DNA of 64,000 bases from Wocania ichthyoenteri Th78 (GCF_000789235.1 NZ_KN525716.1:3020100-3084099), one strand, 5' to 3'; counted from the stretch's first letter, positions 42,375 through 52,249 are shown. The notes: generated from the sequence alone by a model not told the origin. A program made the numbers and translations.

Positions 42375-44102
42375 TCATTCCTTCTTTGAATAAACCACAT
42401 TACCATCAAAAATAGTCATCACTATTTCAGTGTTTAAAATTTCATTTTCATCTACTGTCATTAAATCTTGATTATAAATGGTAAAATCAGCTAGCTTACC
42501 TACACTGATTGATCCTTTTTTATCTTCTTCAAAAGCGCCATAAGCGGCATCTAAAGTATAAGATTTTAAGGCTTGTGCTCTTGTCATTTTTTGTTCTGGT
42601 TCGTAGCCGCCTTCAGGTAAGCCTTTCAGCGTTTTTCTACTTACACTGGCATAGAAACTAGCTATTGGATTAAGTGGTTCTACTGGAACGTCAGTTCCAT
42701 TCACAATAGGAATACCGCTTTTAAGCAACGCTTGCCACATATAAGCACCTTCTTTAATGCGTTTTTCTCCTAACCGGTCAATTGCCCAAGGTCTGTCCGA
42801 AGACATGTGTATCGCTTGCATTGCAGGAATTACGCCTAATTCTGAAAATCGCGGTATATCATCTGGGTGTAAATGTTGTGCGTGTTCTATTCTAAATCTA
42901 TGATTCGTTGCTTTTTCAGGTATATCGTTAAATGCCAATTCATATCTATCAAGAATTTCTTTATTGGCACGATCGCCAATTGCGTGGGCGCATACTTGAA
43001 AACCGTTTTTAAGACCATCTAAAGCTGTTTTTTTTACAAAATCCATTGGTAGTGTTTCATGTCCATAATGGTCTGGTCTATCTGTGTAAGGTTCTAAAAG
43101 CCATGCCCCACGTGAGCCTAAAGCGCCATCGCAGTTTAATTTTACCGATCTAATGGTTAAAAGGTTATCAGCATCAATTTCAGGGCCTTTTGTATACCAT
43201 TCTTCAAGTAATTCTTTATCCCAGCCAGTAAGCATTGCGTATATACGCGTATTCATTTTACCTGCTGATTTCATTTTTTCATACAGCGAAATGGTTTCTT
43301 TTGGAATACCAGCATCATGAAAACTTGTAATGCCATTTTTATGACAAGCACTAACTGCCAGTTCAAAAGCTTTAACATCTGTTTCTGGTGTTTTTTCTGG
43401 AATATGATTTACAATTAAAGATTGAGCGCGCTCGTTGAAAATTCCAGTTGGTCTGCCAAATTCGTCAACAATTACTTCTCCACCTTCAATATCATAATTC
43501 TTAATACCTTCTTTTTCTAAATTTTGTAGACCTGCAATTTCCATGGCCTTGGCATTTGCGAATCCTGCATGTCCACTAGCATGTCTTAAATAAACGGGGT
43601 TGTTAGGAGAAACTTCACTTAACATATAGTGTGTTTGAAAGCCTTTAACTGTTTCCCCAGATATAGAGTCCCACTTACTTTGATGCCAACCTCTGCCAGT
43701 AATCCATTCTCCTGGTTTTGCTGTTTTTACTCGTTCTGCTACGGCATCAACTATATCTTCATAGTTGGTGGTATTCATTAAATCAAGATTTAATTCATTA
43801 TAACCTAACCCCATGAAATGCCCATGTCCTTCAATTAAACCAGGTGTCATGGTTTTGCCTTTTAAATCGATAAGCTCAGTTTGATTGTTCTTATATTGTT
43901 CTGCCTCAATAAGCTTTCCAGTAAAAATAATTTTGTTGTTTTTTATGGCTACAGCTTCAACATTAGTAGAGGTAGAGTCTACGGTATAAATTGTGCCACC
44001 ATAGATAAGTATGGTAGCATATTCTTTTTTAGAATTAGAACACGCTACAACAAAAAGTAAAATTATAGCTAAACTTGAATAAAGAAAATTTCGTAATTTC
44101 AT
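42375..44102 (-). CDS. YtcJ-like amidohydrolase lipoprotein
   Basis: A 575-residue lipoprotein (LLFVVACSNS, Cys21). It belongs to the amidohydrolase 3 family with an intact metal site: MTPGLIEGHGHFMGLG (HxH near residue 93), FQVCAHAIGDRAN, RIEHAQHL and VNGTDVPVEPLNP with the metal Asp. The N- and C-terminal sandwich parts are present (ILIYGGTIYTVDST and LADFTIYNQDL). It is distinct from the fused amidohydrolases at 34.9-39.2 kb. Family members act on formamide-like or unknown N-acyl substrates. The substrate here is unknown. It is followed by a divergent-looking repeat region. Confidence 0.88.
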   Translation of the reverse strand: MKLRNFLYSSLAIILLFVVACSNSKKEYATILIYGGTIYTVDSTSTNVEAVAIKNNKIIFTGKLIEAEQYKNNQTELIDLKGKTMTPGLIEGHGHFMGLGYNELNLDLMNTTNYEDIVDAVAERVKTAKPGEWITGRGWHQSKWDSISGETVKGFQTHYMLSEVSPNNPVYLRHASGHAGFANAKAMEIAGLQNLEKEGIKNYDIEGGEVIVDEFGRPTGIFNERAQSLIVNHIPEKTPETDVKAFELAVSACHKNGITSFHDAGIPKETISLYEKMKSAGKMNTRIYAMLTGWDKELLEEWYTKGPEIDADNLLTIRSVKLNCDGALGSRGAWLLEPYTDRPDHYGHETLPMDFVKKTALDGLKNGFQVCAHAIGDRANKEILDRYELAFNDIPEKATNHRFRIEHAQHLHPDDIPRFSELGVIPAMQAIHMSSDRPWAIDRLGEKRIKEGAYMWQALLKSGIPIVNGTDVPVEPLNPIASFYASVSRKTLKGLPEGGYEPEQKMTRAQALKSYTLDAAYGAFEEDKKGSISVGKLADFTIYNQDLMTVDENEILNTEIVMTIFDGNVVYSKKE

Positions 44103-44163
44103 ATGGGTGGTTTTATGACCATGAAGTTACAATAATTCTATAAATTGATGCTTTAAAATTTAT

Positions 44164-44385
44164 TTATGGAACTGGGTCATATCCAGAACCACCCCAAGGA
44201 TGGCAACTAAAAATGCGTTTTATGGCTAACCAACCCCCTTTAAAAAAACCGTGTTTTTGTAAAGCTTGTTTGGAGTAATGCGAACAGGTTGGTTGAAATC
44301 TGCAAGTTGCAGGCGTTAATGGCGATATCAACGTTTGATATACTTTTATTAAAAACAAGAATGGTGCAATAAGTAGTTTTTTCAT
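44164..44385 (-). CDS. yidD: Membrane protein insertion efficiency factor YidD
   Basis: A 73-residue amphipathic protein that assists YidC-dependent insertion. The family core is complete: [20 protein letters not shown], then [15 protein letters not shown], then [17 protein letters not shown]. Three conserved Cys are present. It is usually near rnpA and yidC, but here it stands apart from them, which is common in Bacteroidota. Confidence 0.95.
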   Translation of the reverse strand: MKKLLIAPFLFLIKVYQTLISPLTPATCRFQPTCSHYSKQALQKHGFFKGGWLAIKRIFSCHPWGGSGYDPVP

Positions 44386-44387
44386 CT

Positions 44388-44415
44388 GTCATTCCTACGA
44401 AAGCAGGAATCTTTT
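44388..44415. repeat. Short dispersed repeat, family F copy 2
   Basis: GTCATTCCTACGAAAGCAGG followed by AATCTTTT. It begins two bases before the yidD start codon region, so it may overlap its leader. Confidence 0.5.
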
Positions 44416-44496
44416 TAATTGAAACTTAATTTTTATAAAATGGATTTCGCATCACATTTCGATTTAGCTCAATGTTTATGGAGTCAAATAGTGAAG

Positions 44497-44575
44497 CGTC
44501 AACCTGAACTTGTTTCAGATTCCCATTAGATTTATTATTCACTTTATGTGATTCTGAAACAAGTTCAGAATGACG
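44497..44575. repeat. Dispersed intergenic repeat, family D copy 2
   Basis: GCGTCAACCTGAACTTGTTT on the left pairs with GATTCTGAAACAAGTTCAGA and ATGACG on the right. The arm of about 17 bases is nearly perfect. It fills the yidD-cysS gap. Confidence 0.65.
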
Positions 44576-44587
44576 ATACAAAATATA

Positions 44588-46069
44588 TTAATTAGTCGTA
44601 AACGTCGTGCCGTCTTTACCATCTTTAAGTTGAATACCAACCGCTGCTAATTCGTCTCTAATTTTATCAGACAAAGCAAAATCCTTATTTGCTCTGGCTT
44701 CTTGTCTTAATTTAATTAACACATCAACGGCGCCAGAAAGTTTATCGGTTCCTGCTTCGTTTTTGCTTATGTTTTCTAAACCTAAAACATCAAAAACAAA
44801 AGTATTAATAGTATCTTTCAAAACTGATAAATCTTCAGCATTTAAAGTTTCAGTACCTTCTTTTATTTGATTGATATATTTAGCGGCTTCAAATAAATGT
44901 GCAATTAAAATTGGCGAATTAAAATCGTCGTTCATCGCATCGTAACAGTTCTGTTTCCATGCGTTAATATCAAGTGATGAGGTTTCTGAAGCTTTTAAAT
45001 CATCTAATAAATTTACAGCATCCATCAATCTATAAAATCCTTTTTCGCTTGCTGATAAGCCCGCATCGGTTAAATCTAAAACACTTCTGTAAGACGATTG
45101 AGCGTTAAAAAAACGAATGACACTTGGTGCATAAGCTTTACTAAAAATGCTGTTATTTCCAGAAAGTAACTCATCAGGATTTATAGTGTTTCCTGTAGAT
45201 TTAGACATGCGTTGTCCGTTCATTTCCAGCATATTGGCGTGCATCCAATAATTAACTGGAGATTTTCCTTTTGCTGCTTCATTTTGAGCAATTTCACATT
45301 CGTGATGCGGAAATTTTAAATCCATACCACCACCATGAATATCAAATTGTTCGCCTAAATATTTAGTACTCATTGCTGTACACTCTAAATGCCAACCAGG
45401 GAAACCATCGCTCCAAGGCGAAGGCCAACGCATAATGTGTTGCGGTTCGGCTTTTTTCCAAAGGGCAAAATCTTGAGGATTCTTTTTATCACTTTGTCCG
45501 TCTAACTCGCGTGTATTGTGAATTAAATCTTCAAGTTTGCGTTTGCTTAAAATACCGTAATCGTTAGTTTCGTTGTATTTGTGTACATCAAAATACACAG
45601 ATCCGTTTATTTCATAAGCAAATCCGTTGTCTATAATTGTTTCAATCAGCTCGATTTGTTCAATAATATGACCCGTTGCAGTAGGCTCAATACTTGGTGG
45701 TAAAAAATTGAATATGCTAAGCACATTATGAAAATCTACAGTATAACGCTGTACAACCTCCATAGGTTCAATTTGTTCTAAACGTGCTTTTTTAGTGATT
45801 TTATCTTCACCAATATCGGCATCATTTTCTAAATGACCAGCATCTGTAATATTGCGTACATAGCGTACTTTATAGCCCAAATGCTTTAAGTAACGGAAAA
45901 CCATATCAAAAGACATAAAAGTCCTCACGTTGCCCAAATGCACGTTGCTGTAAACTGTTGGGCCGCAAACATACATGCCAACGTAACCGTTGTTAATGGG
46001 TTTGAAAGTTTCTTTTTTACCTGTAAGTGTATTATATAGTTTTATCTGTTGATTTTGATATAACTGCAT
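44588..46069 (-). CDS. cysS: Cysteinyl-tRNA synthetase
   Basis: Class I synthetase of 493 residues that charges tRNA-Cys. The HIGH-type motif is [17 protein letters not shown] (HLGN near residue 42) and the KMSKS-type motif is [13 protein letters not shown]. Zinc ligands include Cys34 of the first motif, and CTAMS and HHECEIA downstream. The C-terminal helical domain is present ([24 protein letters not shown]). Complete and normal in length. folE is 32 bases upstream on the same strand. Confidence 0.97.
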   Translation of the reverse strand: MQLYQNQQIKLYNTLTGKKETFKPINNGYVGMYVCGPTVYSNVHLGNVRTFMSFDMVFRYLKHLGYKVRYVRNITDAGHLENDADIGEDKITKKARLEQIEPMEVVQRYTVDFHNVLSIFNFLPPSIEPTATGHIIEQIELIETIIDNGFAYEINGSVYFDVHKYNETNDYGILSKRKLEDLIHNTRELDGQSDKKNPQDFALWKKAEPQHIMRWPSPWSDGFPGWHLECTAMSTKYLGEQFDIHGGGMDLKFPHHECEIAQNEAAKGKSPVNYWMHANMLEMNGQRMSKSTGNTINPDELLSGNNSIFSKAYAPSVIRFFNAQSSYRSVLDLTDAGLSASEKGFYRLMDAVNLLDDLKASETSSLDINAWKQNCYDAMNDDFNSPILIAHLFEAAKYINQIKEGTETLNAEDLSVLKDTINTFVFDVLGLENISKNEAGTDKLSGAVDVLIKLRQEARANKDFALSDKIRDELAAVGIQLKDGKDGTTFTTN

Positions 46070-46101
46070 TTTGGTTGGTTTGATTTTAAACGAACTTATA
46101 T

Positions 46102-46779
46102 TTAAAATTTCGTGTCTAATTTTATGTAATCTAAAAATTCTCTACGTGTTGCTTCTTCTTTGAATTTACCTCCAAATTCTGAAGTTACTGTGCTGCTTTC
46201 TATATCTCTTATGCCTCTAGAATTTACGCATAAATGTTTTGCATCTATAACACACGCCACATCTTTGGTGTTTAAAACGGCTTGTAATTCTTTTACAACT
46301 TGAATGGTTAAGCGTTCTTGAACTTGCGGGCGTTTTGCAAAATAATCGACGATACGATTCATTTTAGATAAGCCAACTACCGTTCCGTTTGAAATGTAAG
46401 CAATATGTGCTTTACCTACAATTGGCAATAAATGATGCTCGCAGGTTGAATATACTGTAATGTTTTTTTCAACGAGCATTTCGCCGTATTTGTATTTGTT
46501 TTCGAAAGTAGATGCTCTTGGTTTTTTCTTCGGATCTAAGCCACCAAAAATTTCTTTCACAAACATTTTTGCTACTCGATTTGGTGTACCGTTTAAACTA
46601 TCGTCGCTTAAATCTAAGCCTAAAGTTTCCATAATATGACGTACATCGTCCTTAATGATGTCTATTTTTTCTTCGTTAGAAAGCTTAAAAGCATCATTAC
46701 GTAATGGCGTATTTGATGAAGTTCCAATATGGTCGTCTCCTAAAGACTCAAATTCTTCTATGTTATTTTCAATTTTCAT
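46102..46779 (-). CDS. folE: GTP cyclohydrolase I (FolE, type IA)
   Basis: Makes dihydroneopterin triphosphate from GTP, the first step of tetrahydrofolate synthesis. The 225-residue protein has the zinc site [20 protein letters not shown] (Cys and His pair) and the third zinc Cys in [26 protein letters not shown] is the family signature. Zinc-type residues are complete, so it is FolE1 and not FolE2. It has a Bacteroidota-type N-terminal extension of about 35 residues. A -7 element lies upstream, and cysS follows. Confidence 0.97.
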   Translation of the reverse strand: MKIENNIEEFESLGDDHIGTSSNTPLRNDAFKLSNEEKIDIIKDDVRHIMETLGLDLSDDSLNGTPNRVAKMFVKEIFGGLDPKKKPRASTFENKYKYGEMLVEKNITVYSTCEHHLLPIVGKAHIAYISNGTVVGLSKMNRIVDYFAKRPQVQERLTIQVVKELQAVLNTKDVACVIDAKHLCVNSRGIRDIESSTVTSEFGGKFKEEATRREFLDYIKLDTKF

Positions 46780-46807
46780 CAGTCAAAAAAATCTTATTTT
46801 AAGTCTG

Positions 46808-46815
46808 CAAAGATA
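46808..46815 (-). promoter_or_regulatory. -7 promoter element of folE
   Basis: Minus strand TATCTTTG, an exact TAnnTTTG match, 29 bases before the folE start codon. Confidence 0.5.
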
Positions 46816-46899
46816 AACAAAACGCTTTTGTTATGTTTTGTATTAACAAACAATTAATTGTGGTGTATTGGTCTATTTTTTGAAGGCTTAATTACATTT

Positions 46900-46942
46900 A
46901 AAAGAAAAAGCTTGAATATGTTGTATTCAAGCTTTTTAAAAA
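46900..46942 (-). terminator. Intrinsic terminator of the FadL-like gene
   Basis: Stem AAAAAGCTTGAATA/TATTCAAGCTTTTT (46905-46937) with T-rich sequence following on the minus strand. Confidence 0.75.
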
Positions 46943-46959
46943 TATCGATTTTAAGTTTT

Positions 46960-48477
46960 TTAAATATTGAAACTTAGCGACAATGTTAGGTTAGAATTTG
47001 TTCTATCAATTAAAGCTGCATCTGTTAATCCAACATTGTAAAGTGGTGTTTCATTTGTTCTGTTTGATTGATCGTAAGTCACATCTAATTTTGTGTTTCC
47101 GAAGTTATAACCAACGCCAAAAGAATATCCTGTTAAATCGCCTACTGTTATACCATTTTTATATGGGCTTTCTTCAAAACGATAACCGCCTCTAAAACTA
47201 AATTGCTTGTGCTTGTACTCGCCACCCAATCTATATGTTGAAGCATCTGTAAGCATATTGCTAATGTTGTTGTTTACGTTAGTGTAATCATTCTCAGGTT
47301 TAAATTTTGTACTGCTATAATCTTTACGAGAATAATCGAAACTAATTAAGCCTTGGGTTCCAAAAACGTATGCTAAACTACCTGTAACTTTAGCTGGGGT
47401 TTGTAGTTTGTATTGTGGGTAAATATTTACTATTTGTGGATTTATTACTTGAGTTGCATTAGTTCCAGCATCATCTCTTTCGGTTGCTATATATTGAGTG
47501 GTTTCCTCTTCAATAGTGTACCATGTTGGAGAATCGTAAGTTAACCCAACTCTAAATTCTGGACTTAATTTTAAAATACCACCTAACTGAAAAGAGAATC
47601 CGTTTCCTGTTGTAGATAATGTATTTTCAAATTCAATATCGTTTATAATAGATCCTGCATTGGCGTTGTCTTCAAATAATAATGTTGAACGTTGATAATC
47701 TATAAAATGCGAATTTAAGTTTAACCCTAAATAAAGATTATCTTCATATTGAGCTGCCATATTAAAGGTTATTTTTCCATTATAACCAGTTGATGCGTAA
47801 GTGTAATCATGATTAAAATCACCATTTGCTAAATTTGAAGAATATGTTGTGTTTGCATCATTGTTTATATCATCTGGTTCTAAAATAAAGGATTCAAACC
47901 CTAAAAAGGCTTGTTGATTTGCAAAACCGTAGGCGTTACCTATACCTGCGTAAGCATCAGTAAGAGATTCACCATCTAAAGCTGAAATTTCATCTAACCT
48001 TAAGCCATCTGCATAATTTAAAAAATAAAGGTCTATAGATTGATTGTTGGTGTTTGTTCCGAAAGCAAACCAATTGTTATCAAAATCGTTAGTCTTTTCG
48101 TAAGCAATACCTATAGTAAATTTTCTCCAAGGAGAATTATCTCTACTTGCAAAAACAAATGCTGCGCCACCTTGATTGATGTCAAAATTAGAATCATTAG
48201 TACTTCCAGAGCCATTAAAGTATTGCGTATCATTTGTGGTTTCTAAAGTAGACAATGTAAAAGAGGCATGACTACTACTAAAAACCGCTGATCCTGCTGG
48301 GTTTAAACTCACCGCACTCATGTCGCCACCAAGCGCACCAAAAGCACCACTTAAGGCTCTAAAACGAGCTGTTCCTTGAATGTTGTCTTGTGAATAACGT
48401 AAAGCATCTGTTATATCTTGAGCGTATATTGTAGACATAGATAGGATGCCTATGAATAGTAAATTTAACTTTTTCAT
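46960..48477 (-). CDS. Outer-membrane transport protein, OmpP1/FadL family
   Basis: A 505-residue barrel protein with a signal peptide ending TIYAQ. The N-terminal hatch shows DALRYSQDNIQGTARFRALS and GAFGALGGDMSAVSLNPAGS, the FadL/TodX-like block that includes the conserved Asn-Pro-Ala. The C-terminal strand ends in SLSFNI. FadL-type proteins let hydrophobic molecules pass the outer membrane. Members in Bacteroidota are often called hemin receptors without proof. It is next to a low-complexity lipoprotein gene, 31 bases away on the same strand. Confidence 0.88.
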   Translation of the reverse strand: MKKLNLLFIGILSMSTIYAQDITDALRYSQDNIQGTARFRALSGAFGALGGDMSAVSLNPAGSAVFSSSHASFTLSTLETTNDTQYFNGSGSTNDSNFDINQGGAAFVFASRDNSPWRKFTIGIAYEKTNDFDNNWFAFGTNTNNQSIDLYFLNYADGLRLDEISALDGESLTDAYAGIGNAYGFANQQAFLGFESFILEPDDINNDANTTYSSNLANGDFNHDYTYASTGYNGKITFNMAAQYEDNLYLGLNLNSHFIDYQRSTLLFEDNANAGSIINDIEFENTLSTTGNGFSFQLGGILKLSPEFRVGLTYDSPTWYTIEEETTQYIATERDDAGTNATQVINPQIVNIYPQYKLQTPAKVTGSLAYVFGTQGLISFDYSRKDYSSTKFKPENDYTNVNNNISNMLTDASTYRLGGEYKHKQFSFRGGYRFEESPYKNGITVGDLTGYSFGVGYNFGNTKLDVTYDQSNRTNETPLYNVGLTDAALIDRTNSNLTLSLSFNI

Positions 48478-48508
48478 ATATATTAACTTTTTTCTTTTTT
48501 TTTAGATT

Positions 48509-49564
48509 TTATCCGCGTCTACCTCTTGAAGAACCACCTGAACTTCTGCTGCTTCCACTAGAACTTCTACTACTGCTTGAAGAAGACCTAGTTGATGTAC
48601 CTGAGCTTCTGCTGCTAGAGGATGATCTTGTGGCTGAAGAATTTGAACTTCTTCTGCTAGTTCCAGAATTATAACTGTTATTTGATGAAGATCTTGTGGC
48701 TGTTCTGTTTCTTCGTACTGCAGGAGTAGACGATCTTACGGATGAATTTGTAGATGGAGATGCTGTTGTAGAACGTCGTCTAACTACATTAGTGCCAACA
48801 CGAGAACTTGTCGAGTTATTTCTGTTTATAGTTGATGTAGAGCTCCCTCTTCTAGAAGAATAATACCTTGAATTATTAGAGTTTAAACTATTTGAGCGAG
48901 TTGTATAACTGTTACGTCTGCTAGCATTATAAGCAATACCTCTGCTATAATAACGACTATTTCCGTAATACCTGTTGTTTCTGTAAGGAGAACCATAATA
49001 CCTATAACCGTATCTATATCTATAAGGGTTGTATGCCCAACTATTGTAGTAACCACCATAATAACCACCAGCATAAAAAGGAGGACACCAAAAAGAATCA
49101 TAATACCCCCAATTATTCCAACCCCAACGGTTCCATCCATTCCAACCCCAGCTTAATCCTGAATTCCAACCCCAGTTGTTCCATCCGTTATCTATATAAT
49201 TTATGGTAACTTGATTGTTATCTTGACCCCAACCAGCATAACCTTGGTAATTGTCGTTAATAGAATCATTTTCAACGTAACCATTTCCAACATAAGAATC
49301 AATATCTGTAAATATAACATCATCAGCCATCTTTTCATATTCTAAAGACTTCGTTTTAAAATAGTTTTGGTAATAGTCGTTTTGTGAATTATTATTAACA
49401 GCTACAACAGTTTCTTCTTGTTGTACAGGCTTTTCTGAGGGACTATAAATACCATCATTGTCAACTCCTACGTATTGATAAGAACCACATGACGATAAAC
49501 CAATTAGCAAACCTAGTATTGCTAAAAATGGCATTTTTCTTTTTAAGTAGTTATTAAATTGCAT
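48509..49564 (-). CDS. Lipoprotein of low complexity (Trp/Tyr/Gly then Ser/Arg-rich)
   Basis: A 351-residue lipoprotein (GLSSCGSYQYVG, Cys26). After a charged segment to about residue 125 the chain turns Trp/Gly/Asn-rich (GWNNWGWNSGLSWGWNGWNR) and then Tyr/Arg-rich (YRYRYGYRYYGSPYRNNRYY). From about residue 205 to the end it consists of Ser, Arg, Thr and Asn, ending SSGGSSRGRRG. No domain is recognisable. The basic, disordered tail may bind polyanions or self-associate at the surface. It is divergent from proS, a neighbourhood I have often seen for such genes in flavobacteria. Confidence 0.7.
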   Translation of the reverse strand: MQFNNYLKRKMPFLAILGLLIGLSSCGSYQYVGVDNDGIYSPSEKPVQQEETVVAVNNNSQNDYYQNYFKTKSLEYEKMADDVIFTDIDSYVGNGYVENDSINDNYQGYAGWGQDNNQVTINYIDNGWNNWGWNSGLSWGWNGWNRWGWNNWGYYDSFWCPPFYAGGYYGGYYNSWAYNPYRYRYGYRYYGSPYRNNRYYGNSRYYSRGIAYNASRRNSYTTRSNSLNSNNSRYYSSRRGSSTSTINRNNSTSSRVGTNVVRRRSTTASPSTNSSVRSSTPAVRRNRTATRSSSNNSYNSGTSRRSSNSSATRSSSSSRSSGTSTRSSSSSSRSSSGSSRSSGGSSRGRRG

Positions 49565-49592
49565 ATCTCCAGAATTTTATTGTTGAACATAA

Positions 49593-49600
49593 CAAAAATA
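49593..49600 (-). promoter_or_regulatory. -7 promoter element of the low-complexity lipoprotein gene
   Basis: Minus strand TATTTTTG, an exact TAnnTTTG match, 29 bases before the start codon. Confidence 0.4.
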
Positions 49601-49663
49601 GTTAGTTTTGCTGAACTATTTTTATATTTAACATAGTCACAATATTTGTGCCAAAACAATAAT

Positions 49664-51142
49664 ATGAGCAAAAAATTGACGAGTAGAGCAGAGGATTACT
49701 CAAAATGGTATAATGAATTGGTTGTTAAGGCTGATTTAGCGGAGAATTCGGCAGTTAGAGGTTGTATGGTAATTAAGCCTTACGGTTATGCTATTTGGGA
49801 AAAAATGCAAGCAGAATTAGATAAAATGTTTAAGGAAACAGGGCATCAAAATGCTTATTTCCCGCTATTTGTACCTAAAAGTTTGTTTGAAGCCGAAGAG
49901 AAAAATGCTGAAGGTTTTGCAAAAGAATGTGCCATTGTTACACATTATAGACTACAAAATGACCCAGATAGACCAGGGAAATTGCGTGTAGATCCTGAGG
50001 CAAAATTAGAAGAAGAGTTGATTGTTAGACCAACTTCTGAAGCTATTATTTGGAATACTTATCGAGGTTGGATTCAATCGTATAGAGATTTGCCATTACT
50101 AATTAATCAATGGGCAAATGTGGTGCGTTGGGAAATGCGTACACGATTATTTTTGCGTACCGCAGAGTTTTTATGGCAAGAAGGACATACAGCACATGAA
50201 ACTAAAGCAGAAGCTATGGCTGAAGCTAAACTAATGAATAATGTATATGCCACTTTTGTTGAGAATTTTATGGCAATTCCAGTTATTCAAGGTTTAAAAA
50301 CCGAAAGTGAGCGTTTTGCGGGTGCTGAGGAAACCTTTTGTATTGAGGCTTTAATGCAAGACGGAAAGGCGTTACAAGCAGGAACATCGCATTTTTTAGG
50401 TCAGAATTTTGCCAAAGCTTTTGATGTTAAGTTCGCTAATAAAGAAGGAAAACAAGATTATGTTTGGGCAACGTCTTGGGGTGTTTCAACTAGGTTAATG
50501 GGCGCATTAATAATGACACACAGCGATGATAACGGGTTAGTGTTACCTCCTAGTTTAGCACCAAATCAAGTGGTTATTGTTCCTATTTATAAAAATGATG
50601 AGCAATTAGATGCCATTACCAATGTGGTAAATAGTATTATGAGTGATTTACGAGAAAAAGGGATTACAGTAAAATTTGATAATAGAACTACTCACAGACC
50701 TGGAGCTAAATTTGCGCAGCACGAATTACAAGGTGTCCCTTTACGACTAGCTATTGGTGCAAGAGATTTAGAAAACGGAACGGTTGAATTAGCAAGAAGA
50801 GATACTTTAACAAAGGAAACTGTTGAATTAAGTAATTTAATAGAAACCGTTGAAGGATTAATGACCGAAATTCAAGAAACATTATTTAATAAAGCTTTAG
50901 ATTTTAGGAATAATCATATTACTGAAGTTGATGCTTTTGATGAGTTTAAAGCCGTTTTAGAAACTAAAACAGGTTTTATTTCAGCGCATTGGGATGGAAC
51001 TGTGGAAACAGAAGATAAAATTAAAGAACTAACAAAAGCCACTATTAGATGTATTCCTTTGGAAACCAAGGAAGAAAATGGAGTTTGTGTATATAGTGGA
51101 AATCCTTCTAAACGTAGAGTATTGTTCGCAAAAGCGTACTAA
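49664..51142 (+). CDS. proS: Prolyl-tRNA synthetase, archaeal/eukaryal-like short type
   Basis: Class II synthetase of 492 residues, starting at ATG 49664 ([16 protein letters not shown]). An in-frame GTG six codons upstream is less likely. Motif 1 is [16 protein letters not shown], motif 2 is [17 protein letters not shown] and motif 3 follows [14 protein letters not shown]. It lacks the INS editing domain of E. coli-type ProS and ends with the KAY C-terminus that is typical for the archaeal/eukaryal type. Charges tRNA-Pro. Confidence 0.96.
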   Translation: MSKKLTSRAEDYSKWYNELVVKADLAENSAVRGCMVIKPYGYAIWEKMQAELDKMFKETGHQNAYFPLFVPKSLFEAEEKNAEGFAKECAIVTHYRLQNDPDRPGKLRVDPEAKLEEELIVRPTSEAIIWNTYRGWIQSYRDLPLLINQWANVVRWEMRTRLFLRTAEFLWQEGHTAHETKAEAMAEAKLMNNVYATFVENFMAIPVIQGLKTESERFAGAEETFCIEALMQDGKALQAGTSHFLGQNFAKAFDVKFANKEGKQDYVWATSWGVSTRLMGALIMTHSDDNGLVLPPSLAPNQVVIVPIYKNDEQLDAITNVVNSIMSDLREKGITVKFDNRTTHRPGAKFAQHELQGVPLRLAIGARDLENGTVELARRDTLTKETVELSNLIETVEGLMTEIQETLFNKALDFRNNHITEVDAFDEFKAVLETKTGFISAHWDGTVETEDKIKELTKATIRCIPLETKEENGVCVYSGNPSKRRVLFAKAY

Positions 51143-51175
51143 TATAATTTTTTTTGAAAAAAAATTATATAGTGC

Positions 51176-51205
51176 TTGCAACATTTAAAAATAGTTGTAT
51201 TTTTG
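51176..51205 (+). promoter_or_regulatory. Promoter P1 upstream of tRNA-Glu
   Basis: TTG at 51176-51178, 19 bases, then TATTTTTG at 51198-51205. Both elements match the Bacteroidota -33/-7 consensus at normal spacing. Confidence 0.7.
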
Positions 51206-51243
51206 CATCCGCAATGGAAACGTTGTGAGTTATTTGAAAGGTA

Positions 51244-51274
51244 TTGCAAGTTTAAGTTTTACTATTTATATTTG
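51244..51274 (+). promoter_or_regulatory. Promoter P2 upstream of tRNA-Glu
   Basis: TTG at 51244-51246, 20 bases, then TATATTTG at 51267-51274. Transcription would begin near 51281, about 11 bases before the tRNA. Confidence 0.7.
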
Positions 51275-51291
51275 CGCACTTAAAAACAAAT

Positions 51292-51363
51292 GGCCCGTTC
51301 GTCTATCGGCTAGGACGCCAGGTTTTCATCCTGGTAAGAGGGGTTCGATTCCCCTACGGGCTA
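51292..51363 (+). tRNA. tRNA-Glu (anticodon TTC)
   Basis: A 72-base cloverleaf: acceptor arms GGCCCGT/ACGGGCT (one G-U pair), D-arm with GGCTAGGACG, anticodon stem CCAGG/CCTGG around TTTTCAT with anticodon TTC, and T-arm GGGGTTCGATTCCCC. The 3' CCA is not encoded. rpsT follows 29 bases later and is probably cotranscribed. Confidence 0.97.
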
Positions 51364-51392
51364 CAATATTTTAATAATAGAAAAAAAACAAA

Positions 51393-51644
51393 ATGGCAAA
51401 TCATAAGTCAGCATTAAAAAGAATTAGAAGTAACGAATCTAAACGTTTAGTTAACAAGTATCAGCATAAAACAACTCGTAATGCAATTAAGAAATTACGT
51501 GAGTTAACAGATAAGAAAGAAGCTGAAACTATGTTTCCTTCAGTTGTGTCTATGTTAGATAGGTTGGCAAAGAAAAATATAATACATGCTAATAAAGCAG
51601 CTAACCTTAAATCTGGTTTAGCAAAACACGTTGCTGCACTTTAA
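51393..51644 (+). CDS. rpsT: 30S ribosomal protein S20
   Basis: An 83-residue basic protein that binds the 5' domain of 16S rRNA early in assembly. It has the S20 start [20 protein letters not shown] and the C-terminal [21 protein letters not shown]. It lies directly downstream of the tRNA-Glu gene, with an intrinsic terminator after it. Confidence 0.97.
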   Translation: MANHKSALKRIRSNESKRLVNKYQHKTTRNAIKKLRELTDKKEAETMFPSVVSMLDRLAKKNIIHANKAANLKSGLAKHVAAL

Positions 51645-51670
51645 TTAGAATTAAAGTTTTATAATATTTG

Positions 51671-51700
51671 AAAGCTTCTCAGAAATGAGAGGCTTTTTTT
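51671..51700 (+). terminator. Intrinsic terminator of the tRNA-Glu/rpsT transcript
   Basis: Stem AAAGCTTCTCA/TGAGAGGCTTT (one G-T pair) followed by TTTT. Confidence 0.85.
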
Positions 51701-51782
51701 ATCGTGCTTATATAGCAAAAGTAATTTAAAGATAATAAATTTGCACTTATTACTAGTCAATTAACCATATAATTTTAATCTC

Positions 51783-52142
51783 TTGGAAAATAAAAAAGCA
51801 ATTAAATTAATAGATAAGATTCTTGAAAATCTTGATAAAACTGGTATTAACACAGATACTTTAATAGACGATATCAAAGAATTAAGAGAATATGCTTTAG
51901 AAGAGCAAATTCCTTTAGTAGTAAAGGTTCTTCGGCTAACTTATGAGCATGTTCAAGCAAACAACTCATTTCTTATCCCTATTCTAGATGAAGAGCCTTT
52001 GGTAGAAGATGAAGTTATTAAAACAACTGATGATAATTCTCCTGAGGAAAGCTTGAAGTATTTAATTTTACTTATAAGAAACCTTAATAATAAAGCAAAT
52101 ATTGCTGACTTAAAAGAATATAGAAATCTTTTAATGGCATAA
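51783..52142 (+). CDS. Conserved-type hypothetical protein upstream of rho
   Basis: A 119-residue acidic, helical, soluble protein without signal. It begins with TTG (LENKKAIKLIDKILENLDK as read, initiator Met) since no ATG is available. Two similar halves are apparent: TLIDDIKELREYALEEQIPLV and LKYLILLIRNLNNKANIADLKEY. I do not recognise the family. It is flanked by rpsT's terminator and a strong terminator shared with rho, so it is an independent transcript. Confidence 0.6.
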   Translation: MENKKAIKLIDKILENLDKTGINTDTLIDDIKELREYALEEQIPLVVKVLRLTYEHVQANNSFLIPILDEEPLVEDEVIKTTDDNSPEESLKYLILLIRNLNNKANIADLKEYRNLLMA

Positions 52143-52182
52143 TGGACAAATATGGGATAGCATATTTTTTTTGAAATAATCT

Positions 52183-52230
52183 AAAAAAAGCGGTCATCTA
52201 AAAATATTTTTAGATGACCGCTTTTTTTTT
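52183..52230. terminator. Strong bidirectional terminator between convergent genes
   Basis: Perfect palindrome with 23-base arms, including GCGGTCATCTAAAAA and its complement, flanked by A7 and T8 or more. Ends 20 bases before the rho stop codon. Confidence 0.92.
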
Positions 52231-52249
52231 ATTTATAAGAATTTCTTAA

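Noticed and set aside
48509-48980. Possible CRISPR-like or tandem repeat array in the Ser/Arg-coding region
   Set aside because: The periodicity comes from Ser/Arg codons. There are no regular spacers or repeats of constant length.
48883-49140. Hydrophobic minus-strand frame inside the low-complexity lipoprotein gene
   Set aside because: Out-of-frame reading of the Trp/Tyr/Gly-rich coding repeats. No independent start signal.
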